A DNA stretch of 64,000 nt from NCBI GenBank assembly GCA_029339195.1, contig JAPTJF010000011.1, positions 265,848 through 329,847 on the forward strand, read 5' to 3'. Shown here piece by piece: positions 38,112 to 48,268 of this stretch. The notes beneath the pieces were generated by a model, which was given only the letters and a program-made list of their open reading frames with translations, searched no databases and was not told the origin of the DNA. Source of the stretch: Micractinium sp. NFX-FRZ. Lineage: Eukaryota > Chlorophyta > Trebouxiophyceae > Chlorellales > Chlorellaceae. Position 1 is the first letter of the stretch. Each line of letters starts with the position of its first letter. Both the position numbers and the translations under genes were made by a program.

Positions 38112-41100
38112 ATGTCCAGCGAGGACCACTTCCTGTTCACCTCTGGTGCGCAGCGTAGCAGTTGGCAGGCCGCTGGGTGCTTCAGCCCTGAGGGGCATCG
38201 TCGCAGCCCTGGCCCGGAAACTGCTGCCTGTCCGTACGGCAGAGCAACCGCCTGCAATGCGCCGGCGGAGCGGCCCCGGGGCCAGCCAGCAAATTCAAGC
38301 ATCCTGTGCGCCGCCGCCTGCCGCCAGCGGGGGCCACCGCGAGCCCTTGCACCCGCCTGCTCTTGCAAGCAGCGCTCAATGCTGGCACTGATTCCTCTGA
38401 CTGTTCCCCCAATTGCAAGCCTCTTACCCGCTGTGCCCCGTGTCTGCGCTGTCGCCTTGCAGAGTCGGTCAACGAGGGCCACCCCGACAAGGTGCGCCGC
38501 CAGCTTGCAGCCCCACTGCATTTGCCAGCACAGCGGCGGGCGGCATGCGTGCGTTGCCTGGCTACCAGCAGCGGGCTTGCACAGCACCCAGCCACAGCGC
38601 GCAAGCCCATCCTGCGACTCCCCCCATACCCCCTGGTGCTGATTGATTTCCCGCCCAGCACCCATCAGCGATCGACGTCAACGTGCTACTTCCAGCCCCG
38701 CTCACGCCTCCCCCCCGCCCTCCCTCGCCCCTTCCTGTCCTTCCCGCCTGCAGCTCTGCGACCAGGTGTCCGATGCCATCCTGGATGCCTGCCTGGAGCA
38801 GGACCCCGAGTCCAAGGTGGCCTGCGAGACTGCCACCAAGACCAACATGGTGAGGCCAGGCACAGTGCACAGGGCTTGCTCGGTGGCGCTGAGCAGGGGC
38901 CAGCGGCGCGCCCGTGCACTTGCGTTTGAAATTTGGCAACCATTATGGCAAGCGCAGCGCGTGTGCCTCGATGCAAGGCCACAGGATGCGCCTCCCGCCC
39001 AAAGGCTGCCCCGCCACCCTTCCCTCGGTGACTGCCATCTCGCCCCCTCCCGCCGCCTTCCTTCCTGTGCTCTTCCCCTTGCCTGCCCCCCAGGTGATGG
39101 TGTTTGGTGAGATCACCACCAGCGCCAAGGTGGACTACGAGGCGGTGGTGCGCAAGACCTGCCGCGACATTGGCTTCATCTCCGACGACGTGGGCCTGGA
39201 CGCGGACAAGTGCAAGGTGCTGGTGCACATTGAGGAGCAGAGCCCCGACATTGGGCAGGGCGTGCACGGCATGGGCACCAAGACCCTGGAGGAGATCGGC
39301 GCCGGTGACCAGGTGGGCAGGCGGAAAGCGCCGAGGGGGGTGGTGGTGGGTGAGGGGCGGGCACCCAAGACCCGGGGGGGAGGAACAACGCCGGCAACCA
39401 GGCGGTCCTGTGTAAACGTGTGGGGAGGGGGTTAGTTGTGAGGCGGGCTGCATTCGGCAAGAGGAGATGCAAGGTGCTGCTGGCAACCGGCATTACCAAA
39501 GAGATAGGGGGTGTAGGGGCGTCTGGCATGTTTGCCGGGCTGCCAGCCAGCCAGCAGTGTGCCCCTTGCATTGAGGGTGCTGCCAGTCTGCAGTGTCATT
39601 TCCAGCCGCATGCCCCACCCTTGTGCCTTGGCCCCACCTCGCTCTGCACCCGCCCCCGCCTCCCTTCAGGGCCACATGTTTGGCTATGCCACCGACGAGA
39701 CCCCCGAGCTGATGCCCCTCACCCACGTGCTGGCCACCCAGCTGGGCTACAAGCTCACCGAGGTGGGTGCTGAGCGTGCAACTGTTTGGGGTGTTTAAAG
39801 TGTAACTGGCCACCAGGCGGCGCGCGGGGAACAAAGTCTGCTGCATTCGAGGCAGCAGCTGGAAGGAACCTGCACCCACCTGACCTTGCCACCAACTGCG
39901 CTTGCCGCGTCCTGCCCCCCGCCTCCTCCCCTCCTCCCCCGCCCCGCAGGTGCGCAAGAACGGCACCTGCGGCTGGCTGCGCCCCGACGGCAAGACCCAG
40001 GTGACTGTGGAGTACAAGAAGGAGAACGGCGCCGTGGTGCCCCTGCGCGTGCACACCATCCTCATCTCCACCCAGCACTCCCCCGACGTGTCCAACGACA
40101 AGATCAAGGAGGACCTGATGGAGCACGTCATCAAGCCCGTGGTGAGTGGCAGGGGCAGCACAGGCGGGGTGGTGCGTATAGCTTGGAGCACGTCGTCAAG
40201 CCCGTAGCGTGACGGGACGCGTGCAGCGTAGCAGAGGCGGGAAAGTGCTTTGCTAGCAAAGGGCGGTGCCATGGGGTGAGGGTGGGAGGATAAGATGAAA
40301 GGTGGCCAAGGTGGTGTGCTGGAGGGGCAGGGGGGAGGCCGGGAAGCGGAGAAAGGACACTCTTCCCACATAGGGTGGCTGCCTACCCGCTGCAGCCCCC
40401 TGCTGGCCCCACGCGCTCTTTTCATGCCTCGCTCAAACACATTTCTCTCGCCCCGCAGGCGTGCAGCACCTGCTGGCCAGCCACCCCTGGGCCTGTGCCC
40501 CACCAAACTCTTTCCCTCCCTCGCCTCCTCCCTCCCTGCGTGCAGGTGCCCGAGAAGTACCTGGACGACAAGACCATCTTCCACCTGAACCCCTCTGGCC
40601 GCTTCGTCATCGGCGGCCCCCACGGCGATGCCGGCCTCACCGGCCGCAAGATCATCATTGACACCTACGGCGGCTGGGGCGCGCACGGCGGCGGCGCCTT
40701 CTCCGGCAAGGTGGGTGCGCGACTGATTGAATGCTTTCACAGCTGAACAGGTGTCAAGTACAGTGTAGCTAACGAGGGGAGGGGTTGAGAGACAGGCTGG
40801 GCTGCTTTGCTAGCAGCAGGTGGCAAGCTGTGAGGGTGCAGGGCCGATGCATGAGGGTGAGCGCTGACAAGACCCCAATGCATGTGTTTTCTGTGCCTCG
40901 TTCTTCTCCTCCCTCCTGCCCCTGCGCCATGCATTTCCGCACACCCCTGCTGGCACCCCTTGCGCCCCTCTCACCCTCCTCTGCCCCTGCTCTCCCCCCT
41001 CCCCCTCCCCCCTCGCAGGACCCCACCAAGGTGGACCGCTCCGGCGCCTACATCGCCCGCCAGGCTGCCAAGTCTGTGGTGGCGGCCGGCCTGGCGCGCC

Positions 41101-41919
41101 GCTGCCTGGTGCAGGTGTCGTACGCCATTGGCGTGCCCGAGCCCCTCTCCGTGTTTGTCGACTCCTACGGCACCGGCAAGATCCCCGACTCGCAGATCCT
41201 GGCCAAGGGTGAGCCACAACGCAGCACAGCAGGGCACAGCGCAGCACAGCAGGGTGCTTCTGCATGGTCCTGTGACGGTGTTTGTAGTGCATGGAGGGTG
41301 TGTGCATGCCAGAGGGCAGAAGCACCGGCTTGGCGAGAATTCGGAGGGTGAGCGGGGTGCGTCTCACAAGGGCAGCCAGGGCGAGAGGAGCCGGCCGTGC
41401 GGGAGGGAAATCAGGGGAGAGGAGCCAGGGGTCGGGGGCCAGGCACAGCAAAGAGGGAGGCCTCTCAGATTGAGTGGGTGGGAAGGGGGGCCCTGGCGTG
41501 CATGGCTCTCGACACCTCCCTCTCTCTCATGTGCCTTGCCTTCCGGCCCGCGCCCTGGCTTGCAGTCCAGGCCACCTTCGACTTCCGCCCCGGCATGATG
41601 GGCAAGGCTCTGGACCTGAAGCGCGGCGGCGACCGGTGAGTGCCTCCCTGCTGCGTCTTGCTGGGGTCGCCTTGCATCTCAGCATCTGGCTGCATGCTAC
41701 CTGAAGTGTGGTTGGGATTGACCGTTAGAGATGCGCTGTCTGCGGCTCTGCGCGATGCCTGCCGTGCCGGCCCCGGCACCTCACCCACCCACCCACCGCC
41801 GCCCCCTTCCTCGCCTCCCGTGCAGCTACATCCACACCGCGGCGTACGGCCACTTTGGCCGCGCCGACCGCCCCGACGTGTTCACGTGGGAGAAGGTGCT
41901 GCCCCTGAAGGATGCATAG
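38112..41919 (+). CDS. SAMS: S-adenosylmethionine synthetase
   Basis: Makes S-adenosylmethionine from methionine and ATP in the cytosol. 393 residues, exactly the plant length, in 10 exons: 38112-38145, 38463-38491, 38754-38849, 39094-39312, 39670-39762, 39950-40141, 40546-40710, 41019-41208, 41566-41635, 41826-41919. The ATG has a strong context (CCACCATG). Motifs: SVNEGHPDK (ATP/Met binding), [12 protein letters not shown] (family signature 1), [16 protein letters not shown] (signature 2) and HFGR near the end. Exons 1 and 2 are only 34 and 29 nt. Intron 6 contains a degraded copy of the end of exon 6. Confidence 0.98.
40181..40214 (+). repeat. Echo of SAM synthetase exon-6 end
   Basis: GGAGCACGTCGTCAAGCCCG in the intron matches GGAGCACGTCATCAAGCCCG at the end of exon 6 (about 40121-40141) with one mismatch. 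The adjoining donor GTGAGT has decayed to a CGTGAC-like sequence. Confidence 0.85.
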
Positions 41920-42827
41920 AGCGGCGGCCCCCGTGCGGCCCACTCCTGTGAAGCCTCTGTGCGGACAGCGCCCATCCTCGTGCACCAGCCCCGCAGACAC
42001 CTGCCACCACACACCTCTTGCCCGCTCCCTTGATTCTGACTCGCTGCTGCTGCTCCATTTTTATGTCCCCCCCGCTTCTGAATCCGACCCCATGACAGCT
42101 CATAGCTCAGGCTCCTTTTGTTCCTAGGTACCGTGTGGCAAAGAGTGCCCCCGGAGGGAGAGCAGAGGCAGGGGAGGGGAGAGGCAGGCATGCAGGCCAC
42201 ACAGGCACGTGGCGCCTGCGCATGTTGAATGAGGGCGGTTCGCTGCCGGGCGCTGGTTCAGCATCGGGAAATGGTGACAGGTTGCCATTTCAGCAAATTG
42301 CGGCAATACAAGCCTTGAAGGAGTCAGCCCTTGAAGTGGGGTTGGGACGTCGACGATGTGAGGGTGGGTGCCGCCCGCCCGCTGGCGGCGCTGCGCTGCG
42401 GCAGCAGTGTCTCATCTTGGCGTGTTTGCTCTGCTGTTAATCTTTGATGCCGCCGTAGCATTACATTACTTCCACAGGAGGTGAGCGGGCGCCCAACAGG
42501 TGGGCAGACGTGCCAAGGGTGTTGTGGGAAATTGCCCATTAACATGAAACGTGCCTCCATCAGTTGGCCTGGTTACGCAGGATGTCGGCTGCCGGAAGAG
42601 AGGAAGGGGAAGGGGCGCTCTGCGGTCAGGGCACCTCTTCTAGCTGCACCGCTACCGCCTCTCTGTGCCTGCACTTGGGCTGCCAGGAGGGCCATTCCCC
42701 CTCCTCTGACGCTGTTGCGCAAGCATGGTCGCCTAGGGTGATCAGCGCAGGGCTGGGGACACAAGGAGGAGCAGGGTGCCCAGTTTGACATGGGCACAGG
42801 TGCAGAAGCAGGGGTAGGTGCATCTCA
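41920..42827. other. Convergent 3' region of SAM synthetase and TEX30-like gene
   Basis: Non-coding. A minus-strand TGTAA at 42465-42461 lies about 365 bases past the TEX30-like stop. No TGTAA seen for SAM synthetase. Confidence 0.45.
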
Positions 42828-42902
42828 TCATGCCTTCCGCCGCTGCCGCCTGCTGCTGCCTGCTGCCGCCACCGCCTCCCCAGGCTGCTTGCCTGCCGCT
42901 GT

Positions 42903-42938
<36 letters not shown>

Positions 42939-43949
42939 AGGTTGGGTCCCCTTCTTTGCTGACCCTGCTGCACCCTGCTTCCTCTTCTTCGATGCTGCCT
43001 TGGCCGGCCCTGGCTGCCTTGGGCCGGTCCCCACAGCCGCCGGCGCAGCCGCGCGCCCTGCCCCCTGCCCAGGCGGCGGTGCCTCTGCTGCCACCTGCCG
43101 TAGAAAGCGCTGTGCAGCTGCACACACCTCCTGCAGCGCTGCCTCGCTGCTACTAGCCCCTTCCTTGCCAGAGATGCGCAGCCCATGGTCCCCGCCCTCC
43201 ACGCTGTGCTGCTCCCAGCGTGGGCTCAGCATGCGCGCCAGCGCTGCATCCCACAGCGCCTGCTGGCTGAATGGATCGCGGCTGCCTCGGACCAGGAGGG
43301 CTGGCACAGGCAGCTGCGTGAGCAGCGCGTCACGCAGCTGCTCTGGTTTGCCCGGCGGGTGGAGGGGGTAAGAGAAGAGCATGCAGGCCAGGATGGGGGG
43401 CAGCAGCATCTCCGCACCCTCCTGCTGCTGCCCCTCCTGCTCGCCATGCTGCTGCCGCTGCTGGGCTGACTGGGCGGCGAGAGTGCAGGCGACGCGTGCT
43501 CCCATCGAGTGTCCTGCCAGCACAAACCCCCGAGCTGAGCCCAGGCCAGGCAAGCTGGCGGCCTGTGCCAGCGCAGCCTGCACCAGGGGGCAGAGGAAGT
43601 GGGGTGGGCACTATGTGTTGGGGCATGGGTCGCACCAGCCAGGCGGGCACCACCCACAAATGCACTGCAGGCTGTGTTTCCATGAGCAGTGCTTGCCCAC
43701 CTGAACTACCGCCACCCGATGCTCCAGGTTGCTGCCGCGCGTGGTCAGTCGCAGGCAAGGGAAGCCTGCTGCAGCGACGGCTGCCGCCAGGGTGGGGAGG
43801 GTGCCCGTGTTGAGGTCGCCGCTGGCGCCGTGCAGCAGGCAGACAGCCAGGCGGGCCCCCGCCCCACGAGCCTCATCGCAACACCATGTAACAGACTTCT
43901 CTTTGCCTTTGATCACCACAGAGAGCTGCCCGGTGTGCTGGCGCGCCAC
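42828..43949 (-). CDS. TEX30/KANSL3-type alpha/beta hydrolase (5' end unresolved)
   Basis: Two exons are clear: one ending 43701 (open to 43949 and beyond) and 43577-42828. The core shows an oxyanion strand VCLLHGASGD, the nucleophile elbow AGHSMGAR, the acid loop VRGSRDPFS and the catalytic His in VEGGDHGLR, as in the TEX30/KANSL3 hydrolase family of largely unknown substrates. A C-terminal tail of about 95 residues is Ala/Lys-rich with a basic end (SSRRQRRKA) and an 11-Ala run encoded by a (CAG)n repeat; it could be a nuclear signal. No in-frame ATG precedes the conserved region and a stop lies just upstream, so a first exon in 43950-44303 is missing from this model. A candidate ATG is at 44062. 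Confidence 0.82.
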
Positions 43950-44303
43950 GGTATGGACACAGCGGGTACGTTGTTAACAAGTGTCAGCTGCAGGCTCGTT
44001 CGACAAGTGTCAGCTGCAGGTTCGCTCGAGATTGGTCGGGTCAGGAGCCGCCTCGCTGGCATTATGGATCGGCGTCTCTCTCAGCTGATCTGAGGCGGTT
44101 CGGGACGTCCCCAAGCACCGAAACCTCGGCTCTCAAGCTGCTGCAGCTGCCCAGCCGGGTGACGGTCTACCTCTACCTGCGCAGTGCGCTGGCGCGGCGC
44201 TCAGTCGCCCAAGCTCAAAGCGGCTGCAGCGGCGATCAGCTTTTCTGGCGTTCACACAAATTACGGGTTGAATCCAACTGGGCGTTGAATGCTCTTGCGC
44301 ACC
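43950..44303. promoter_or_regulatory. Divergent spacer, TEX30-like / HNH gene
   Basis: It probably contains the missing first exon of the TEX30-like gene plus both promoters. Confidence 0.35.
43977..44028 (+). repeat. 26-bp tandem duplication
   Basis: Two copies (43977-44002, 44003-44028) beginning ACAAGTGTCAGCTGCAGG, differing at two positions. On the minus strand each copy contains a CTGCAG acceptor-like motif, relevant to the unresolved 5' end of the TEX30-like gene. Confidence 0.85.
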
Positions 44304-46779
44304 ATGAGGGCGCTGTCGAGGCCTCTGTTCACCACTGCCAGTGCTGCAGCAGGCGAGCCTGCGCCTCGTTCACGAGCGACCCGTAGGTGAGAAGGCGAGG
44401 CGGGGAGCTCGGAGGAGGTCAGGAGCCCTGGGCAACAAACCCTGCAAACGATCCAGCGTTCAAAGGTGCAGCCTTTTCGAGTCCTCGCTGTCCCTGACGC
44501 CCCCCTGCACCTGTAGCCGCGTGCCCAAGGGGGCCAGGCGCCGCAGCCCGGAGCGGGCGCTGAGCAGCAGCGCAGCGGCGGCGCAGGTGGCGGCGCAGGC
44601 GCCAACGGCAGAGCAGCAGGTAGGCAGCTGCTCAGTGCAATCGTGCAAAGTGACATCCTTCTTGCAGCACCTTGATGTTTCTTGTAGCATCTGCTGACAG
44701 TACGCACTTGTTTGGGTCCTGCCCACCCCATCCCACCCCTGCAGCAGCACCAGGAGCACTCGCATCTGCGGATGCTCAGCCGCTACCGTGCGCTGCTGCT
44801 GGATTCCACCTACCGGCCGGTGGGCGTGGCCAACTGGCAGCGGTGAGCTGCGCCCGTGCTGGCCGGCATTGTACCTTGTCCTGCTGCTCGGCATGCAGCG
44901 GTGCTGCCTGCGATGCATGCTGCTGTGCCGCACTTCCCTGACCTGACGACTGCCAGCTTGCCTCACAATGTCATCCCTCGCCACCCTGGCCCACCCCCTG
45001 CAGCGCCATCTGCCTGGATCTGATGGAGAAGGCCGAGGTGCTGGAGTATTACGAGGATGCCAGCGTGCGCAGCACACAGCTGGAGTGAGTTGCCTGCCTC
45101 TACGTGTTGTCGGATGAGCCTGTTGCTGTGTGTTGTGAACATGTATGCACGGGCCGCTGTCAGGCAAACGTGTCACGAGGATGCCTAGCGTGTGCAGCAC
45201 AGCACAGACCTGGAGTGTGCGACGGCACCAGCCCCGAGCGCCAATGCTGCCACCAGCTCTCCTGTGCAGCCGCAGCCACACCTCATGCTGCCCTGCCCTG
45301 GCGCACGTTGAACACCAGCCAGCCTGCCCGCCATCCCCACCGTCACCTCCGCACTGTCACGCTCCCCTCCCCTCCGCCCTTGCCACCGGCGCCGCCCTGC
45401 TGCCGCTGCTGCTGCAGGTACTTCCTGCCCGCTGTGCTGCGCGTGCGCCGGCACCGCCCCACCCACAGCAAGCCCATGCGGGTCACGCTCAACCGCGCCA
45501 ACATCCTGCTGCGGGACCAGTACAGGTACTACACGTCGGTCAAAACAAATTGTGGTACACGCACTGATGTGTCCCTATCAGACTCTGGTGGTGGGACACG
45601 CGCATATCTACGTGCGTTGTCCTGTTGCGCAACCGCCGCCTGCCGGGCCCCTCCTCCCCCCCTCATCCTCTGCTCTGCTCCTGCGTGCCCCACATTGCAG
45701 CTGCCAGTACTGCGGCTCTGGCCGCAACCTGACCATCGACCATGTGAAGGCGCAGGTGCGAGCGGGACGCAGCCGCAACCAGAGGCACGCTGTGTTTAGT
45801 TGGGGCTGGACTGTCGGGAGGGGCTGCCTGCCTGCCTGCCTGCCTGCCTGCCATGTGAACGCTGCTGACAGCGCTTTGGTCGGCCCCGCACGCAGCGCAC
45901 CATCCTGTGCGGATTCGCGGCCCCGCCTGCCGCCTGCGTGCTGTGGCATGCCCGCCCGATTGATCGATCGACCCTGCTGGCTGGGGCCCTTCTGCCAGCC
46001 CACCACCTGCTGCAGGCGCCTCTGCCCCGCCCGCGGCCCTCGTTCCCGCCTCACTGTGCCCTCACATGTTCCGCCCCCGCACCGCCCCTGCAGTCCAAGG
46101 GCGGCGGCAACAACTGGGAGAACCTGGTGGCATGCTGTGCCTCGTGCAACAGCCGCAAGGGGGACAAGAGCCTGGAGCAGCTGCGGTGGAAGCTGAGGCA
46201 GCAGCCCAAGGAGCCCAGCCCGCACGAGATGGAGGTGCGCTGCGCCCGCTGCGCTGCGCCGTGCCGCGCTGCGCTGTGCTGTGCTGTTGAAGGCTGCCCG
46301 GGGCAGCAGGCCAAGGGGCCGAGGCAGCAGGATGTGGAGGTGCGCTGTGCCTGCTGTGCCGATGTCAACCTGTGCCGACTCTCTCTGTCCGGTCCTCCGG
46401 CGAGGCTGGCCACCTACTGCTGCGGCGTGCTGTGCTGGTCGAGTGTCTCCTGGGGCAGCAGCCTAAGGAACCGTGCTTGCACGAGGTGGAGCCTGCTCGC
46501 CACCCCGTGCTCCTGCTTCCCTCCCGGCTCCTGCCCTCCCTGGCCCTCCCAGCAGTTCCTGCCGGCCACCTACACTGCGCACCCCCTGCCCCTGCTCACC
46601 ACACCCTGCCCCCGCCCCTCTTCCTGCCCTCCCCGCAGTTCCTGCTGGCCAACGCGCTGGGCACTGCGGTCACCCCCGACAGCATGCCGCGCGAGTGGAG
46701 CAACTACATCCTGCCGTTTGCGCGCAAGAGGAAGGCGCAGGCGCAGGCGCAGGCGGGGCACCCGCAGGACGCCAGCTAG
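44304..46779 (+). CDS. Organelle-targeted HNH endonuclease-domain protein
   Basis: 269 residues in 8 exons: 44304-44386, 44517-44619, 44745-44842, 45004-45084, 45418-45525, 45701-45755, 46094-46234, 46639-46779; phases close. The N-terminus (MRALSRPLFTTASAAAG, Arg-rich, no acids at first) looks like a plastid or mitochondrial presequence. The HNH fold is clear: paired CQYCG and CASCN zinc knuckles, the TIDHVKAQ histidine, GGNNWENLVACC and SRKGDKS. It is preceded by YRPVGVANWQRAICL and THSKPMRVTLNRANILLRD, the arrangement of cyanobacterial/plant HNH proteins of unknown role. Introns 4 and 7 contain echoes of exon ends, and the echo in intron 7 offers an in-frame alternative donor. Confidence 0.92.
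45176..45214 (+). repeat. Echo of HNH-gene exon-4 end
   Basis: ACGAGGATGCCTAGCG, GTGCAGCACAGCACAG and CTGGA|GTGTGC in intron 4 match ACGAGGATGCCAGCG, GCGCAGCACACAG and CTGGA|GTGAGT at the end of exon 4 (45051-45084), with small indels. Confidence 0.85.
45823..45851 (+). repeat. (TGCC)n microsatellite in HNH intron 6
   Basis: About seven TGCC units. The same tetranucleotide (either strand) recurs at 32323-32345, 36405-36425 and 56331-56360, always inside introns. Confidence 0.8.
46300..46491 (+). repeat. Two echoes of HNH-gene exon-7 end in intron 7
   Basis: The exon-7 end GGCAGCAGCCCAAGGAGCC...GATGGAG|GTGCGCTGCG (46198-46244) recurs as GGCAGCAGGCCAAGGGGCC...GATGTGGAG|GTGCGCTGTG (donor at 46340) and, without a donor, as GGCAGCAGCCTAAGGAACC...GAGGTGGAG (46455-46491). 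Confidence 0.88.
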
Positions 46780-48268
46780 AGCACAGGCTGCCCCTCGCAT
46801 GTAGCCTGCGTGGCTGGCAGGCGCAACGCCTGCGCCCTACCCGCAGCCGTGCATTGTAGGCAAGGTACCCCCAGCCCTTCTCACAGCAGCAGCAGCAGCA
46901 GCAGCAGCAGCACCGCTAGGCCGCTAGCTTGGTTGACAGCCTGGCGCCCGCTCCCCCGGGTGGCCACAGGCTGCCCGGGGCTCTCACGCGGGCTGCCTCA
47001 GGCGCCCCGCTTCCGCCCGGGGACATCTCATACACTCTTGCCATCTAATTCCGCCCCGAACCCATTTTGTTCCCCCGGCACTCGGTGCCCGCCCGCCTTC
47101 AGGGCAGCGTGCTCCTCGCCCACGAGGCAGTGTGGCCAGTCAGCCCCCAAGGCGCAGGCGCACCCCGCGCTCCCCCCTGTATTTCGTCCCAAACTCTCTC
47201 TCTCTCTCTCTGCCTGCCTGCATTCCCACCAGCACCCGCGCCCTGTGCCCCTCCCACGCGCCCGGCCCACGACCCCACCCTGACACCGACACTGCAAATC
47301 CAGACACCACCCCCAAACGCCTGATGCCCTGCCGCCGCACCGCCGCCTCCTGCTGCAGCGCTGCGCCGCACTGCCCACCCTCTTTTGTTTGCTCCCCACA
47401 GGGTAGCGCCTTTCTGTACCCTACCCCAACACACGGCCGGGACCCTTTGAGCCCTCAACCCTTCTCTCCCTTGTGCCCTCATCATCCACCTCAGCCCTGC
47501 ACCCTCCCGCCACCCGGTGCCCTGTTTGCATCGCGTGTGCGGCCCTTTTGTTGTATGAAACATTTCGTGCTGCCATTGTGCCCCCACCCGCTTTTGTTGT
47601 GCGCTACCCGCCACCTGTACCAACCCCCCGAGCATCACCACACCTGTAAACCCTGTCCAAATTCGAAGCAGCGGTCGCAAGGAGCTTCGATTGTCGGTCT
47701 GTGAGCTGCAAAGCGCTTACATACTAGTTGGGGTGGTGGGCCCAGAAATTCAACGTGTGATCAGATTTGATTGAGTGACACCCATTTGGGTGCGCCGAGG
47801 CCGCAGCGCCCGCGCATGAAATGGCGAGGAGGAGGGGGCGCAGGCTGCTGGGGGAGGGGTCGGGTGCGGGGAAAAGGACTCTGAATGGGCGGGTGCTGCG
47901 GCTGCCGCTGCTGAGTAGTATACACGGGGGACGGGGGGGGGTGGGGCTGGTGCTTGTTGCAAGGCCCGCAAAGCCCCGGTTGCCATTTGTCGCCTCATGC
48001 CTCCTTCTCCTCCCCCTGTTTTGCCTCTGCCTGCATCTCGTCCCTGCGGGTGGTAGGGGCGCACAGAGGGCAGGGAAAGGTCAGCGAGAGGGAGCAGGAC
48101 CACAGCATGCACAGCGCGCACAGAGAGAGGCACCAGGGGTGATGGCCCCGCCCGCTCCGCCCGCTGTGTGTGTGGGAGGCGCCACTCCAGAAGCAGTGGC
48201 ACAAGGGACCGCCCGCAACGCGCGCCACCAAGCCAGGCGGCGGCAAGGCAGGGGCCAGGGCGTGCTGC
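46780..48268. other. Long convergent 3' region, HNH gene / ferredoxin
   Basis: About 1.5 kb, non-coding. A plus-strand TGTAA at 47645-47649 and a minus-strand TGTAA at 47722-47718 lie 70 bases apart, so the two transcripts probably end tail to tail or overlap slightly. A (CAG)n tract lies at about 46885-46911. Confidence 0.5.
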
